From: Nocardia testacea NBRC 100365
GTDB lineage: Bacteria; Actinomycetota; Actinomycetes; Mycobacteriales; Mycobacteriaceae
Length of the DNA stretch: 64,000 bases
Assembly (NCBI RefSeq): GCF_000308775.1
Contig: NZ_BAGJ01000149.1
Span: 32,804 to 96,803 of the forward strand
Reading direction: 5' to 3'
Shown: positions 30,221-39,235 of the stretch, piece after piece
Numbering within the stretch: position 1 is the first letter of the stretch
Layout: each line of letters begins with the position of its first letter
Made by a program: the position numbers and the translations under genes
Notes under the pieces: model-generated
Told to the model about the DNA's origin: nothing
The model's input: only the letters and a program-made list of their open reading frames with translations
Databases searched by the model: none

Positions 30221-31456
30221 GTGGCGATCAATTCCGGTGCGAATACACCAGTCGGTATCAGAATCAAAAGATTGCGGGAGAGGGCCGGTATGTCCCGGCC
30301 TGTTCTCGCCGGACTCCTGGGTCGATCGACCGAATGGCTCAAAGCCGTCGAGAACGGCCGCTTACAACCGCCTCGGCTACCGATGCTGCTGCGGATCGCG
30401 CGAGCACTGGAACTGGATGATCTCGCCGAACTGACCGGCAACGGACACGCCGTTCCGGTCTCGGTATTCGCCGGTGAACAGCACAGCGCTCTGTCCAGTG
30501 TGCAATCGGCCCTGACCGATTACCGCCTGGCCCCACCGAAATCTCCCTCGAACATCCGCCACCTCGAAGAACGACTGCGGCACGCCTGGATCATTCGCCA
30601 TTCCAGCCCGGACCATCGAACTCAACTCGGCGCGCTCCTACCTGGTCTGATCAAAGACGCCCAGAACGCGGCACGGGTCGAGGGAACCGGCCGTAGGCAG
30701 GCCCGCCGTGTACTTGCCGGTGTCTACCAGCTGGCCGATTTCTATGTGGCGTATCAACCCGCGACGGAACTGGTCTGGCTGGTGGCCGACCGCGCCCTGT
30801 CCGAGGGATACGCCGCGGACGATCCCTACGTGATCGCGTGCGGAGCGTGGGCGATGACCCAGGCATTACGTGACTCGGGCCGCTGGGAAGAGGCGATTGC
30901 GCTGGCCCGCACGGCCGCCGAGCAGCTGGACCCGTACCTGGATCGCGACGAAACTCCGGATGATTGGCGCGGCATCCACGGTGCCCTGTACGCGGAGGTC
31001 GCCTATGTGCACGCTCGCCGTGGCCGATATGGTGACGCCTGGGCGAACTGGGAGAAAGCCGATGTGACGGCGCGATCCCTCGGCCCGGACTATCGGCATG
31101 TACAGACCTCTTTTTCGGTGCCGGTGATGTCCGCGCACGCGACGACGCTGGGAGTCGAATTGCGCAGACCGGGCGAGGCGGTGCGGTCCGCGCATGCGTT
31201 CGATGCCGATCAGATCATCTCGGTACCCCGTCGCAGCAGGCATTTCATCGAGGTTGCCCGAGCTCATTTCCAGCGCGAGGAGTCGGTCGCCGCACTGGCA
31301 TTGCTGGACAAGTCGGCGCGCACGGCTCCGGAAACAATCCGCTACAACAGTTATGCCCGTCAGATTCTGCACACGCTGAGGGAGAATCCACCGTCGGGTA
31401 TGCGCGCCGATGTGAACGACCTGTGCGAACGGGTCGGGATCGCCCCGGCGGCGTGA
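30221..31456 (+). CDS. XRE-family transcriptional regulator with TPR-like C-terminal domain
   Basis: 411-aa regulator. The N-terminal HTH (about 12-70: IRIKRLRERAGMSRPVLAGL, STEWLKAVENGR, MLLRIARALELDDLAEL) is of the HTH_31/lambda-repressor type; the remaining ~320 residues are a helical array with TPR character (AYVHARRGRYGDAWANWEKA, EVARAHFQREESVAALALLD). Such proteins in actinomycetes often sense small signals or control adjacent small genes. GTG start at 30221. The palindrome upstream suggests autoregulation. Confidence 0.8.
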   Translation: MAINSGANTPVGIRIKRLRERAGMSRPVLAGLLGRSTEWLKAVENGRLQPPRLPMLLRIARALELDDLAELTGNGHAVPVSVFAGEQHSALSSVQSALTDYRLAPPKSPSNIRHLEERLRHAWIIRHSSPDHRTQLGALLPGLIKDAQNAARVEGTGRRQARRVLAGVYQLADFYVAYQPATELVWLVADRALSEGYAADDPYVIACGAWAMTQALRDSGRWEEAIALARTAAEQLDPYLDRDETPDDWRGIHGALYAEVAYVHARRGRYGDAWANWEKADVTARSLGPDYRHVQTSFSVPVMSAHATTLGVELRRPGEAVRSAHAFDADQIISVPRRSRHFIEVARAHFQREESVAALALLDKSARTAPETIRYNSYARQILHTLRENPPSGMRADVNDLCERVGIAPAA

Positions 31457-31616
31457 GTACCAGGCACCGTTGTCGATGTTCCCGGCGATCGTCGTGGAAC
31501 CACCGATTGCCGGTCGGTGAATTCGGTGGGCCGGACGCGCCGAACGCCCAGGTCGTCTGGAATTCGAAAGCGTATACCCCTCGCGCGATCCCGGTCGATC
31601 GACGACCATTGGACAG

Positions 31617-32627
31617 GTGATCTGCCCGCATTGCGCGAAGAGTCTGCTGCGCCGCGAGCGCACCGGACGGCGGTGTCCGGCGTGCCGGCGGGAATTCGCG
31701 CTGGAGCCGAAGGAGAGCCCGGCGCGGATGCATGATCTGCGGATGCGCCGCCTGGCCGAAAAGCTGAGCGACGGGGGCGATCTGCGCTACACACCCACCC
31801 AGCTGTGGTACGCGGCCACACGGCGGGATGTGCCGAGTGTGGACCGCGGTTACCACGCCGCACTCGGTTGGTCGTGCGGGATCATCGTGGTGGGCGGGTT
31901 CATCTGTGTGGTCAGCGGTGCCGTCCCGGCGTTACCGGGAATCGCCACCGGGCTGCTTCTGCTGATCGTGGTCCCGCTGCTGCTGACGTGCGCCAAACCG
32001 TGGTTCCGGCAGCGGACGACGGTGCGGATCCCGGTGGAGCCGCGCGGGTTCCGCACCGAGGTGCTCGACCGCTGGGCACACATCTACGGCGGGCCACCGC
32101 CGGGGCTGGTGGCCGAGAACATTCCGCTGCCCGCGGTGCCGCAACCACGATTGGCCCTGCTGTGCGGCGACCGCTCGGTACTCGCGTGTCTCGCCGCCAA
32201 CAACACCGCCGAGGCGTGGGGGATGGCACTGGCCGACCGAGTGGACCGGCTACCGCCGCAGGTGCCGGTACTCGTGTTGCACGACGCCGGTCTGCCCGGC
32301 ATCGGATTCGGCGCCGGCGCCCGGGACGCGTTGGGCTCCCGCGCGGTGCTGATCGGGCTCTCCGCGAGGTCGGTGCTCGCGGCCCGGTCGGCGGTGCGGT
32401 TACGGGAGCTGCCGGATCCGGCGGCACCGCCCGTACCGGAGTGGGCTGCCGGGTCCGCCGCCGAGCGGGACTGGCTGGCCGGCGGCTGGTGGTCACCGGC
32501 CGCGGCGCTGCCGCCCGCGGCGCTGCTGGGTGTGGTGGCGCGCGGTGTCGAACGAGTACAGGAGGCCGCCGATCCGGACCGGCAGCGAGCCCGCGAGATC
32601 GGCTTTCTGACATGGCCGAGCGGGTGA
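31617..32627 (+). CDS. Zinc-ribbon membrane protein, first of two tandem paralogues
   Basis: 336 aa, no recognised family. Visible parts: zinc ribbon with Cys3, Cys6, Cys20, Cys23 (CPHC and CPAC); a motif RYTPTQLWYA at 57-66; two transmembrane helices at about 83-101 and 107-125; then a soluble alpha/beta domain with strand-like LALLCGDRSVLACLAAN (179-195) and VPVLVLHDAGLPGIGF (216-231), ending REIGFLTWPSG. The next gene repeats the same succession of motifs without the ribbon and membrane part, so the two are paralogues. The strand-LHDAGxxG pattern weakly recalls a Toprim domain (inference). The start at 31617 begins directly with the zinc ribbon. Confidence 0.7.
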   Translation: MICPHCAKSLLRRERTGRRCPACRREFALEPKESPARMHDLRMRRLAEKLSDGGDLRYTPTQLWYAATRRDVPSVDRGYHAALGWSCGIIVVGGFICVVSGAVPALPGIATGLLLLIVVPLLLTCAKPWFRQRTTVRIPVEPRGFRTEVLDRWAHIYGGPPPGLVAENIPLPAVPQPRLALLCGDRSVLACLAANNTAEAWGMALADRVDRLPPQVPVLVLHDAGLPGIGFGAGARDALGSRAVLIGLSARSVLAARSAVRLRELPDPAAPPVPEWAAGSAAERDWLAGGWWSPAAALPPAALLGVVARGVERVQEAADPDRQRAREIGFLTWPSG

Positions 32628-33598
32628 CGCCGGCCCGGTGGACGCAGCGGGTTCTCGACCGGCTGCTACCGATCGCGGCGGCCGGAGCCGCGGCACCGAG
32701 CGGTCTCCGGTTCACCGAGCGCCAGCTCTACTACGAACTCTGCCGGCTGCTCGCCCCGATACCCCGGCTCCCGCGCCGGATCGCGTTCACCGTGCCGGCG
32801 CCGCTGCCCTTCGCCACCTTCCGCACCGCGCTGACCCGGCACGGCGGGGTCCCGGGGCTGCTCGCACCGGCGCCACCCCGGACAGTGCTCCCGGGAGCGC
32901 ATACTCCCGAACCCGACCTGTTCGATTACGGTCTGCCGCGCCTGCTCCTCTGCGAATCGCACAGCGTCGCGCATATGCTGCGCGCCAACGGGCTACCGAT
33001 GGAATCTGCGACACCGGTGCTCAGCGCGGCCGAACTGCCGCTGGACTCCGGCGTGGCAGCCATGCTGACGCGCGGCGGAGGGTGCGTCTACGTGCTGCAC
33101 CGGGCCGGCGCGGCGGGTCTGGCTTTTCCCGCCCGCGCGGGCGAACTCGCCGGGATACCCGCGGGGGTGCGCGTGGTTCCGCTGGGGCTGCGGCCCCGGC
33201 AGGCCATGGGACTGCACCTTTTCCACATCGACGGTCCCCCGGTCGATCCGGGAGGACCACCGGGGGTCCCCTCAACGCCGGATGCCCCGGGCCCGGTTTT
33301 CGATGGCCGCGGATCGGTGCCGCGGGGTCGGGGGGCGGTCGGGCCGCCGGAAGTGGCCGGCGGTGGTCCGCTGCCGGCCGCGGACCCTCCGGGCGGCGAG
33401 CCCGGGCCCGGCTTCCTGGACGAGCGGGAACTTGCCTGGTTGCGGCACGGCCGGATCGTCGAACTCGAGGCGGTCCATCCCGCCGTCCTGCTGCGCTCGG
33501 TGCATCGCCTGGTCCGCGGCGTACGCACCCCGCCACCGCCCTCGACCCAGTTGCGGCACGCTCGCCGCAGCGGGTTCCTGACCTGGCCCGCCGCCTGA
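32612..33598 (+). CDS. Soluble paralogue of the zinc-ribbon membrane protein
   Basis: 328 aa from the ATG at 32612, overlapping the previous gene by 16 nt. Motifs in the same order as its neighbour: RFTERQLYYE (33-42), AFTVPAPLPFATFRTALTR with HGGVPGLL (58-84), LLLCESHSVAHMLRANGLP (111-129), CVYVLHRAGAAGLAF (158-172), a Gly/Pro-rich linker (about 207-275) and a terminal SGFLTWPAA. The R-Q-L-Y-Y segment and E/LHxAGxxG strands resemble, weakly, the winged-helix and Toprim parts of topoisomerase VI A-like proteins, but the usual DxD is missing. Function unknown. Confidence 0.7.
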   Translation: MAERVTPARWTQRVLDRLLPIAAAGAAAPSGLRFTERQLYYELCRLLAPIPRLPRRIAFTVPAPLPFATFRTALTRHGGVPGLLAPAPPRTVLPGAHTPEPDLFDYGLPRLLLCESHSVAHMLRANGLPMESATPVLSAAELPLDSGVAAMLTRGGGCVYVLHRAGAAGLAFPARAGELAGIPAGVRVVPLGLRPRQAMGLHLFHIDGPPVDPGGPPGVPSTPDAPGPVFDGRGSVPRGRGAVGPPEVAGGGPLPAADPPGGEPGPGFLDERELAWLRHGRIVELEAVHPAVLLRSVHRLVRGVRTPPPPSTQLRHARRSGFLTWPAA

Positions 33599-33625
33599 GC
33601 ACCCGGCGCACGAGAGGAGGCCACT

Positions 33626-34108
33626 GTGGCCCGATACCAGCAGCTCGCCTATACCGATGAGCTGCTCGCCGACGACACCGTGCACCGGCGCTACGCCGAC
33701 GGCAGGCAGGAGTGGCGGCGACGCGGCCCGGGCGCCACCGTCACCTGGCAGGACGATCGCGGTGATTCCGGGGTCGACGAACCGCTGGGCCGCCGGATCG
33801 TCAAACGCACCCGGCGCGACGGCTCGGTCCGCTACGGACGCGAATCCGGTTACGGCCGGACCCTGTGGAGCGACGGCGTACTGACGGTCAATCGCTCGTC
33901 CTTCGGTGGCAGGCTCGGCACGATCCTGGCCGGGGTCGCGGGTGGCGCCCTGCTCGGCGCGCTGGTGCTGCCGCCGATATCGCTGAGCCCGGAAGAGGAA
34001 GAGGAACTGCGCAACCAGGCGGCGCAGTCCGGCGGCGGTGGCGGCGAGGCCGACGGCGACTACGGCGACTGGGGCGACGGATACGGTGACGACGACGATT
34101 TCGGGTGA
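33626..34108 (+). CDS. Small membrane protein with acidic Gly/Asp tail
   Basis: 160 aa from the GTG at 33626 with GAGAGGAGG just upstream. The N-terminal ~90 residues are soluble and charged, with WRRRGPGATVTW and RRIVKRTRRDGSVRYG; a glycine-rich hydrophobic segment (LGTILAGVAGGALLGALVLP, about 98-117) is followed by an EEEEE run and a Gly/Asp/Tyr-rich acidic tail (GDYGDWGDGYGDDDDFG). No family recognised. Gap of 27 nt to the upstream gene and 7 nt to the downstream gene, so part of the same transcription unit. Confidence 0.7.
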   Translation: MARYQQLAYTDELLADDTVHRRYADGRQEWRRRGPGATVTWQDDRGDSGVDEPLGRRIVKRTRRDGSVRYGRESGYGRTLWSDGVLTVNRSSFGGRLGTILAGVAGGALLGALVLPPISLSPEEEEELRNQAAQSGGGGGEADGDYGDWGDGYGDDDDFG

Positions 34109-34115
34109 GTGCTGA

Positions 34116-35840
34116 ATGTCTCGATGGTGTGCGTTCCTGACCGGCGACGATCCGTCCGGCCACCTGCGGGCCGTCGGCGCCGAGCCGGTCACTGCGCGCG
34201 ACGGGCACGCCCTGGGCCTGCTCGACGGGCCGGGTACCGCGCGCGGGCCCTTCGTCGCCGGCGGGTTGACCGCCGTCGGCGAGGTCACGCTGTTCAACGC
34301 CGACCGGTTACGCGCCCGGTTCGGCGCGGCGGCCCCACCACCCGGCCGGCCCGACGGTGAACTGCTCCTGCACTGCTACGCCCGTCTGGGCATCGCGGGC
34401 CTCGCCGCCGCCGAGGGCATGTTCGCCCTCGCCATCGCCGATGGACCCGACCTCGTGCTCGCGCGCGACCATCTGGGCGCCCGCACCCTCTTCCACGCCC
34501 GTTCGGCGGCGGGCTGGGCCGCCGCGACCTCGTTACGTGCGCTGAGCCGCTGGTCCGCGCTGCGCACCGGGCTGCACCTGCCCGCGGTACGTTCCTTCCT
34601 CACCTTCGCCTATCTGCCCGGGCGCGAAACCCTCCTGCGCGATATCCACGAGGTCCTCCCCGGCCGCTGTGTGCGGCTGCGCCCGGACGGCACCTCCGCG
34701 GAGCACACGTTCTGGGAGCCGCGCGAGACCGCGGACGCGCGGCCGGTCGACGAGCACGTCCTGAGGCTGCGTGCCCTACTGGAAGACGCTGTGGCCCGGC
34801 GGCTTCCGGCCGGGGAGCCGGTCGGCGTGTTGCTGTCCGGCGGGATCGACAGCAGTCTGGTCACCGCGCTCGCCGCGAAATCGCACGATCAGGCCGTACA
34901 CACCTATTCGATCGGTTTCGGCGACGCCGTTCCGAACGAACTCGGCTACTCCGGACTCGTCGCGACACACTGCGGTACCGCGCACCGCGTGCTCACGGTG
35001 CCCGGCGCGACGGTCGCCGCCCGGCTGGCGGATACGGTGGGCCTGCTGGACTGTCCGGTCGGCGATCCGCTCACCGTGCCGAACCTGATGCTCGCCGAGG
35101 CCGTCGCCGCCGACGGAATCCGCGTCGCGCTCAACGGCGAGGGTGGCGATCCGGTCTTCGGCGGCCCCAAGAACCTGGCGATGCTGATCTCCGAGCTGTC
35201 CCGCACGGACCCCGATCCCGATGCCCGCGCCCGCGCGTACCTGGACAGCTACCGCAAATGCTACGGCGATCTACCCGCCCTGCTGACCCCGGAGACACTG
35301 TCCGCGCTGGAAGCGGCACCGTCCCCGGTCGAACACGTCGCCCCCTACCTGCGCCAGGGCCGGATGACCGGCCTGCTCAACCAGTTGCTGCACACCAACC
35401 TGCGCACCAAGGGCGCCCACCACATCCTGACCAAGGTGGAGCGTCTGACCGCCGCCAGCGGAATCGAAGGCCGCGCGCCACTGTTCGACCGCGCCGTCGT
35501 CGACCACTCCTTCACCGTCCCGCCCACCGCGAAACTCGCCGGGACCAGCGAGAAATGGATCCTCAAGGAAGCCGTGCGCGATCTGCTGCCGCCCACGATC
35601 GTCGACCGGCCCAAAAGCGGTATGCGGGTACCGGTGCAGCAGTGGCTCGCCGGCCCGCTGCGCGACCCGGTCCACGATCTGCTGCTCGGCCGCGCGGCCC
35701 GCGATCGCGGACTCTTCCGGCAGGACACCGTGCGCGCCTGGTTGCGCGGTGAGGGGGCGCTGCTGCCCCGGCAGGGCGGCAAACTGTGGCTGGTGCTGTC
35801 GCTGGAATTATGGCTTCGTTCGTTCGACGTGGGGCCGTGA
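34116..35840 (+). CDS. Asparagine-synthase-like ATP-dependent amide ligase lacking the N-terminal cysteine
   Basis: 574 aa. The N-terminal class II glutamine amidotransferase-like domain (about 1-190) retains fold segments (LLLHCYARLGIAGLAAAEGMFALAI, then LARDHLGARTLF) but begins MSRWCAF, so there is no Cys directly after Met to act as the glutaminase nucleophile. The synthetase domain is intact: PPi-loop SGGIDSS at 241-247, LNGEGGDPVFGG near 346, and DRPKSGMRVPVQQWL near the C-terminus. The loss of Cys2 with an intact AMP-forming domain is known in beta-lactam synthetase and CarA, which make intramolecular amides. The alternatives are a free-ammonia asparagine synthetase or a tailoring ligase. 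Seven nt after the preceding gene. Confidence 0.8.
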   Translation: MSRWCAFLTGDDPSGHLRAVGAEPVTARDGHALGLLDGPGTARGPFVAGGLTAVGEVTLFNADRLRARFGAAAPPPGRPDGELLLHCYARLGIAGLAAAEGMFALAIADGPDLVLARDHLGARTLFHARSAAGWAAATSLRALSRWSALRTGLHLPAVRSFLTFAYLPGRETLLRDIHEVLPGRCVRLRPDGTSAEHTFWEPRETADARPVDEHVLRLRALLEDAVARRLPAGEPVGVLLSGGIDSSLVTALAAKSHDQAVHTYSIGFGDAVPNELGYSGLVATHCGTAHRVLTVPGATVAARLADTVGLLDCPVGDPLTVPNLMLAEAVAADGIRVALNGEGGDPVFGGPKNLAMLISELSRTDPDPDARARAYLDSYRKCYGDLPALLTPETLSALEAAPSPVEHVAPYLRQGRMTGLLNQLLHTNLRTKGAHHILTKVERLTAASGIEGRAPLFDRAVVDHSFTVPPTAKLAGTSEKWILKEAVRDLLPPTIVDRPKSGMRVPVQQWLAGPLRDPVHDLLLGRAARDRGLFRQDTVRAWLRGEGALLPRQGGKLWLVLSLELWLRSFDVGP

Positions 35841-35876
35841 TCGTCGTCCCACGTCCGGTACCCAGGAGTCGCCCCG

Positions 35877-36620
35877 ATGACCGAACCGCGCATCAAGAAT
35901 CACGCCGACGACGAGAACGAGATCCACGACCTCGCCGAATTCCGGGACGCGGGCCGCAATGTCGTGACACCGGTGGCGCGGTTCGCGCCCGAGGTGGCCG
36001 GGGTCGTGGTGGACGCGTTCGCGCAGATCGTCCGGACCGCCAGGGCCGCCCGGGCGGCGAGCACACCCGACGCCCAGGGCATCGTGCGCGCGCAGACCTT
36101 CGAAGAGGGCGATGTCTACCTGCTGGAGACCCCTTTCGAAGGCTTCTTCGCCGATCGATATCTCATGGATTTCTACGACGCCGCCGAACGCGGTATCTGC
36201 TCGCGGATGCACCTGCACACCGGGCTGCGCTTCGTCCGCATGATGACCGGCCCCGGCACCCATATCCGGGTCGGCGCGCTGTCCCCCTTCGTCGTCACCG
36301 ATGTCCCGGGAGTGACGCCCTTCCGGCCGGAGTGCTTCACCGACGACCTGCCCGACACGCCGCCCGGCGTGCACCGCACCCGCTACAACCTGATCGTGCC
36401 GCCGTGCTCGTTCGTGGATATGCAGATCCCCCGCGGCGTCAGCCACCAGTTCAATGCCGTCGGCCCGAACGCGGTGATCGATTCGGTGCACCCGGAGGAG
36501 TCGATCGAGGTGCTGCGCGAAGGGATGGCCGGCTACAAGATGATGGCCCAGACCGTGTTCCTGGCCCGGGAACTACCGGACGCCGCCACCTGCACCGACC
36601 TCGCGCCCGGCCGATCCTGA
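35877..36620 (+). CDS. Cupin-like protein paired with the asparagine-synthase-like enzyme
   Basis: 247 aa. The central part has cupin-style features: histidines in RMHLHTGLRFVRMMTGPGTHIRVG (in parts), then FVDMQIPRGVSHQFNAVGP, where PxGxxHxF is the second cupin motif. The N-terminal ~85 residues are helical. No closer family recognised. It follows the ligase by 36 nt and probably acts in the same pathway, for example as a metal-dependent oxygenase, isomerase or binding protein. It converges with the SDR remnant 11 nt downstream. Confidence 0.6.
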   Translation: MTEPRIKNHADDENEIHDLAEFRDAGRNVVTPVARFAPEVAGVVVDAFAQIVRTARAARAASTPDAQGIVRAQTFEEGDVYLLETPFEGFFADRYLMDFYDAAERGICSRMHLHTGLRFVRMMTGPGTHIRVGALSPFVVTDVPGVTPFRPECFTDDLPDTPPGVHRTRYNLIVPPCSFVDMQIPRGVSHQFNAVGPNAVIDSVHPEESIEVLREGMAGYKMMAQTVFLARELPDAATCTDLAPGRS

Positions 36621-36631
36621 GCCGGGCCCGG

Positions 36632-37205
36632 TCACCTCGGGTCCGGACCGACAGGCTCGACGGCCGGGAAGGACGTGCCGGTTAGCTGCTCGGAGATCTG
36701 CCAGACACGTTTCACGTCGTCCGCGCTGCGCAGCCGGGAGTAGAGGGCCTGTTCGGCGGGCGGGCCGGACAGGTGCCGGAAACCGCTGGGACCGTACAGG
36801 TGGGCACCCCGCGCGTCCGGTGCGGTCGCGGCCATCAGGGCCGGGAGCACAGCGGTCTCGACCGTCCCGAAGAGGATGCCGCGTCGGGACAGCGCGCGGA
36901 TGGCGCGCACGGCGAGGGTGTCCCGGGCCCGGCCGACCTCCGGGCGCGCGGCCAGGAGGCTGGTGGGGACGACGCCGGGATGGGAGAGGTTGCTGGTGAT
37001 CCCCCAGTCCGCGGCCCGGCTCCGCCGATCCAGTTCGAGTCCGAACAGGCCGAAAGCGATCTTGGATTGGCTGTACGCGTGGCGACCCCGGTAGGACCGT
37101 TCCCAGTTCAGGTCGTCCCAATTGATGGAGTTCTCGTTCGCGGCGACACTGATCTGCGAGGTCACCCGCGCGCGTCCCGCGCGCAGCAGGGGCAGCAGGT
37201 GGGCG
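36632..37205 (-). pseudogene. 5'-truncated short-chain dehydrogenase (SDR)
   Basis: The C-terminal ~190 residues of a retinol-dehydrogenase-like SDR are readable: AHLLPLLRAG, RVTSQISVAANENSINWDDL, the catalytic pair in AYSQSKIAFGLFGLEL (YxxxK) and SNLSHPGVVPTSLLA. The Rossmann start with TGxxxGxG and the first ~100 residues are missing; upstream sequence turns into unrelated DNA near 37205 (reading VSGRSVPGP before AHLLPLL). No enzyme activity is expected. Confidence 0.8.
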
Positions 37206-37491
37206 GGCCCTGGAACTGACCTGCCAGACACTTCTCGATCCCGAACAATCGCATCTGCTCCTCGTCTACACTGCCGTCCCGGGCAGCGAAAGTTACGAGA
37301 AACTACAACTGCTCTCCGTGATCGGACCCCGGCCGGTCGTCCCGGGGCCGGCTACGGACAGGTGATCGACGGGATACAACAGGGGGCGCCGGTTTCGGCC
37401 GGCTGCCCGGTGCGCCGTATGCGGAGATATCCGGCGGGCAGATCCTCCGGTCGTGTTCTCACCGCGCACGGACATACAGGAGAATGAGCGG

Positions 37492-38151
37492 GTGAGGAAG
37501 GAAAGCGTTTCACAGGACCCGGAGCCGATGGTTCCGGTGCCGCGGCGCACGGGCAGTTTCCGCTTCTGGCTGGCCGAACAGCGCTGGGAGTGGTCCGACG
37601 AGGTCGCGGCCCTGCACGGCTACGCCCCGGATGAGGTGAAGCCGACCACCGAGTTGCTGCTGGCGCACAAGCATCCCGAGGACCGCGGCGGGGTCGCCGA
37701 TACATTGGCGATGGTGGTGAGCACCGGTGCTCCGTTCAGCAGTCGCCACCGGATCATCGATACCGCCGGCCAGGTGCACCACGTACTGGTCGTCGGGGAC
37801 CAGATGCTCGACGCCACCGGCGCGGTGACCGGCACCACCGGCTACTACATCGATATCACTGACACCCTCGGCGAAGAACGCCAGGACGCCCTCGACAGCG
37901 CCATACCCGGGATGGTCGCCGCGCGGGAACTGATCGAGCAGGCCAAGGGCGCGGTGATGACGGTCTACGGGATCTCGGCCGAACAGGCCTTCCGGGTGCT
38001 GATCTGGCGGTCCCAGGAGACCAACACCAAACTCCGCGATCTGGCCGCCAAACTGGTCGCCGCGGTGGGCGAGTTCGGCGGCGCCGAAACCCCTACCCGC
38101 ACCCGCTTCGACCATCTCCTGCTCACCGTCCACGAACGGCCCGAGCTGTGA
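37492..38151 (+). CDS. PAS-ANTAR domain signal protein
   Basis: 219 aa from the GTG at 37492 (AGGAG 9 nt upstream). PAS-fold sensor domain (about 20-125; WLAEQRWEWSDEVAALHGY to TTGYYIDITDTLGEER) followed by a C-terminal ANTAR helical bundle (about 145-200; IEQAKGAVMTVYGISAEQAF, LRDLAAKLVAAV). ANTAR proteins bind dual-hairpin RNA targets and prevent termination; the input ligand and target transcripts are unknown. An alternative GTG at 37453 would add 13 residues. Confidence 0.88.
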   Translation: MRKESVSQDPEPMVPVPRRTGSFRFWLAEQRWEWSDEVAALHGYAPDEVKPTTELLLAHKHPEDRGGVADTLAMVVSTGAPFSSRHRIIDTAGQVHHVLVVGDQMLDATGAVTGTTGYYIDITDTLGEERQDALDSAIPGMVAARELIEQAKGAVMTVYGISAEQAFRVLIWRSQETNTKLRDLAAKLVAAVGEFGGAETPTRTRFDHLLLTVHERPEL

Positions 38152-38394
38152 GCTGTGGGCAATCGGTCGCGACTACACGATCCTGTTCGAGGTGGTTGCT
38201 GCGCGTTCCGGTGCGGACCGCGCGATTCGCGTACGGGCGGGATCAGTCGTGTTCCGTTACCGGATCTCGGCGACGATCGACAACGTCACCGTCCGCTACC
38301 TCCCGCTGTAGACCACACCAGTCCACATTGCACCAGGTTGCCACCTATGACATACTGTGCGACTTTGCTGTTTCACCTACAGGGAGAGGAAATA

Positions 38395-39198
38395 ATGCAC
38401 ATACCCGGGGACCATGGACGGTTTCTTGACGAGCTTCTTCCTCATGTGCAGCGAGATCCCCGGTTCGTGGCACTGGCAGCCGGCGGATCCCTCCTGTCGG
38501 GCGAGGCCGACATCTACTCCGACCTCGATCTCGTAATCGTCGTCGACCCCGAACACTACGGTTCGGTTATCGCCGATAATATTGACATAATCGATTCTTG
38601 GGGCCACCGGCCCTTGGCAGCATTTACTGGCGAACACGTCGGCGAGCCCAGGTTGGTAATCTGCTTGTACGATGACCCCGTACTGCACGTCGACTACAAA
38701 TTCGTGCCGCCGGACCAGCTCGCGGTCCGTATCGAGGACCCCATTGTCCTATGGGAGCGAAATTCGATAATCAGCGAGGTCATAAATAACTCGGAAAGTA
38801 ATCATCCTGGACCGGATATCGACTGGATCGAGGAACGATTCTGGGTTTGGATTCACTACGCGGCGACAAAGATCGGGCGGGGTGAGCTCTTCGAGTTCAT
38901 AGATTTCTTATCCTTTTTGAGAAGTGAAGTACTGGGCCCTTTGGCCCTGACTGCCGCAGGGCACTTGCCCCGCGGGGTCCGCCGATTGGAGATGCATATC
39001 CCTGATACCGCGGAGGTGCTGCGCAAGACGGTTCCTGGTTATGATCGAGCCGAATGCATAGACGCTTTGCGAGCGTGTATCGAGCTCTATCGCGGCTTGC
39101 GTGATAAATTTCCTACGACCGCGTCGGCGCGACGTGAAGATGCTGAGCACACCAGCATACGTTACTTTGAACGCGTAGCGTCCGGAGCAATCCGATAG
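38395..39198 (+). CDS. Nucleotidyltransferase-domain protein (aminoglycoside adenylyltransferase-like)
   Basis: 267 aa from the ATG at 38395, with AGGGAGAGG just upstream. Polymerase-beta-type signature GGSLLSGEADIYSDLDLVIV at about 30-49 (GS plus DxD), followed by a charged helical C-terminal half. It resembles AadE/ANT(6)-type proteins, but the substrate could equally be a protein or another small molecule. The gene is AT-richer and uses A/T-ending codons more than its neighbours, suggesting recent acquisition. The 38152-38394 stretch before it holds no gene. Confidence 0.75.
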   Translation: MHIPGDHGRFLDELLPHVQRDPRFVALAAGGSLLSGEADIYSDLDLVIVVDPEHYGSVIADNIDIIDSWGHRPLAAFTGEHVGEPRLVICLYDDPVLHVDYKFVPPDQLAVRIEDPIVLWERNSIISEVINNSESNHPGPDIDWIEERFWVWIHYAATKIGRGELFEFIDFLSFLRSEVLGPLALTAAGHLPRGVRRLEMHIPDTAEVLRKTVPGYDRAECIDALRACIELYRGLRDKFPTTASARREDAEHTSIRYFERVASGAIR

Positions 39199-39235
39199 AA
39201 ATCAGTAGCTCAACTGCCACTGCGTCGCGACGTCG

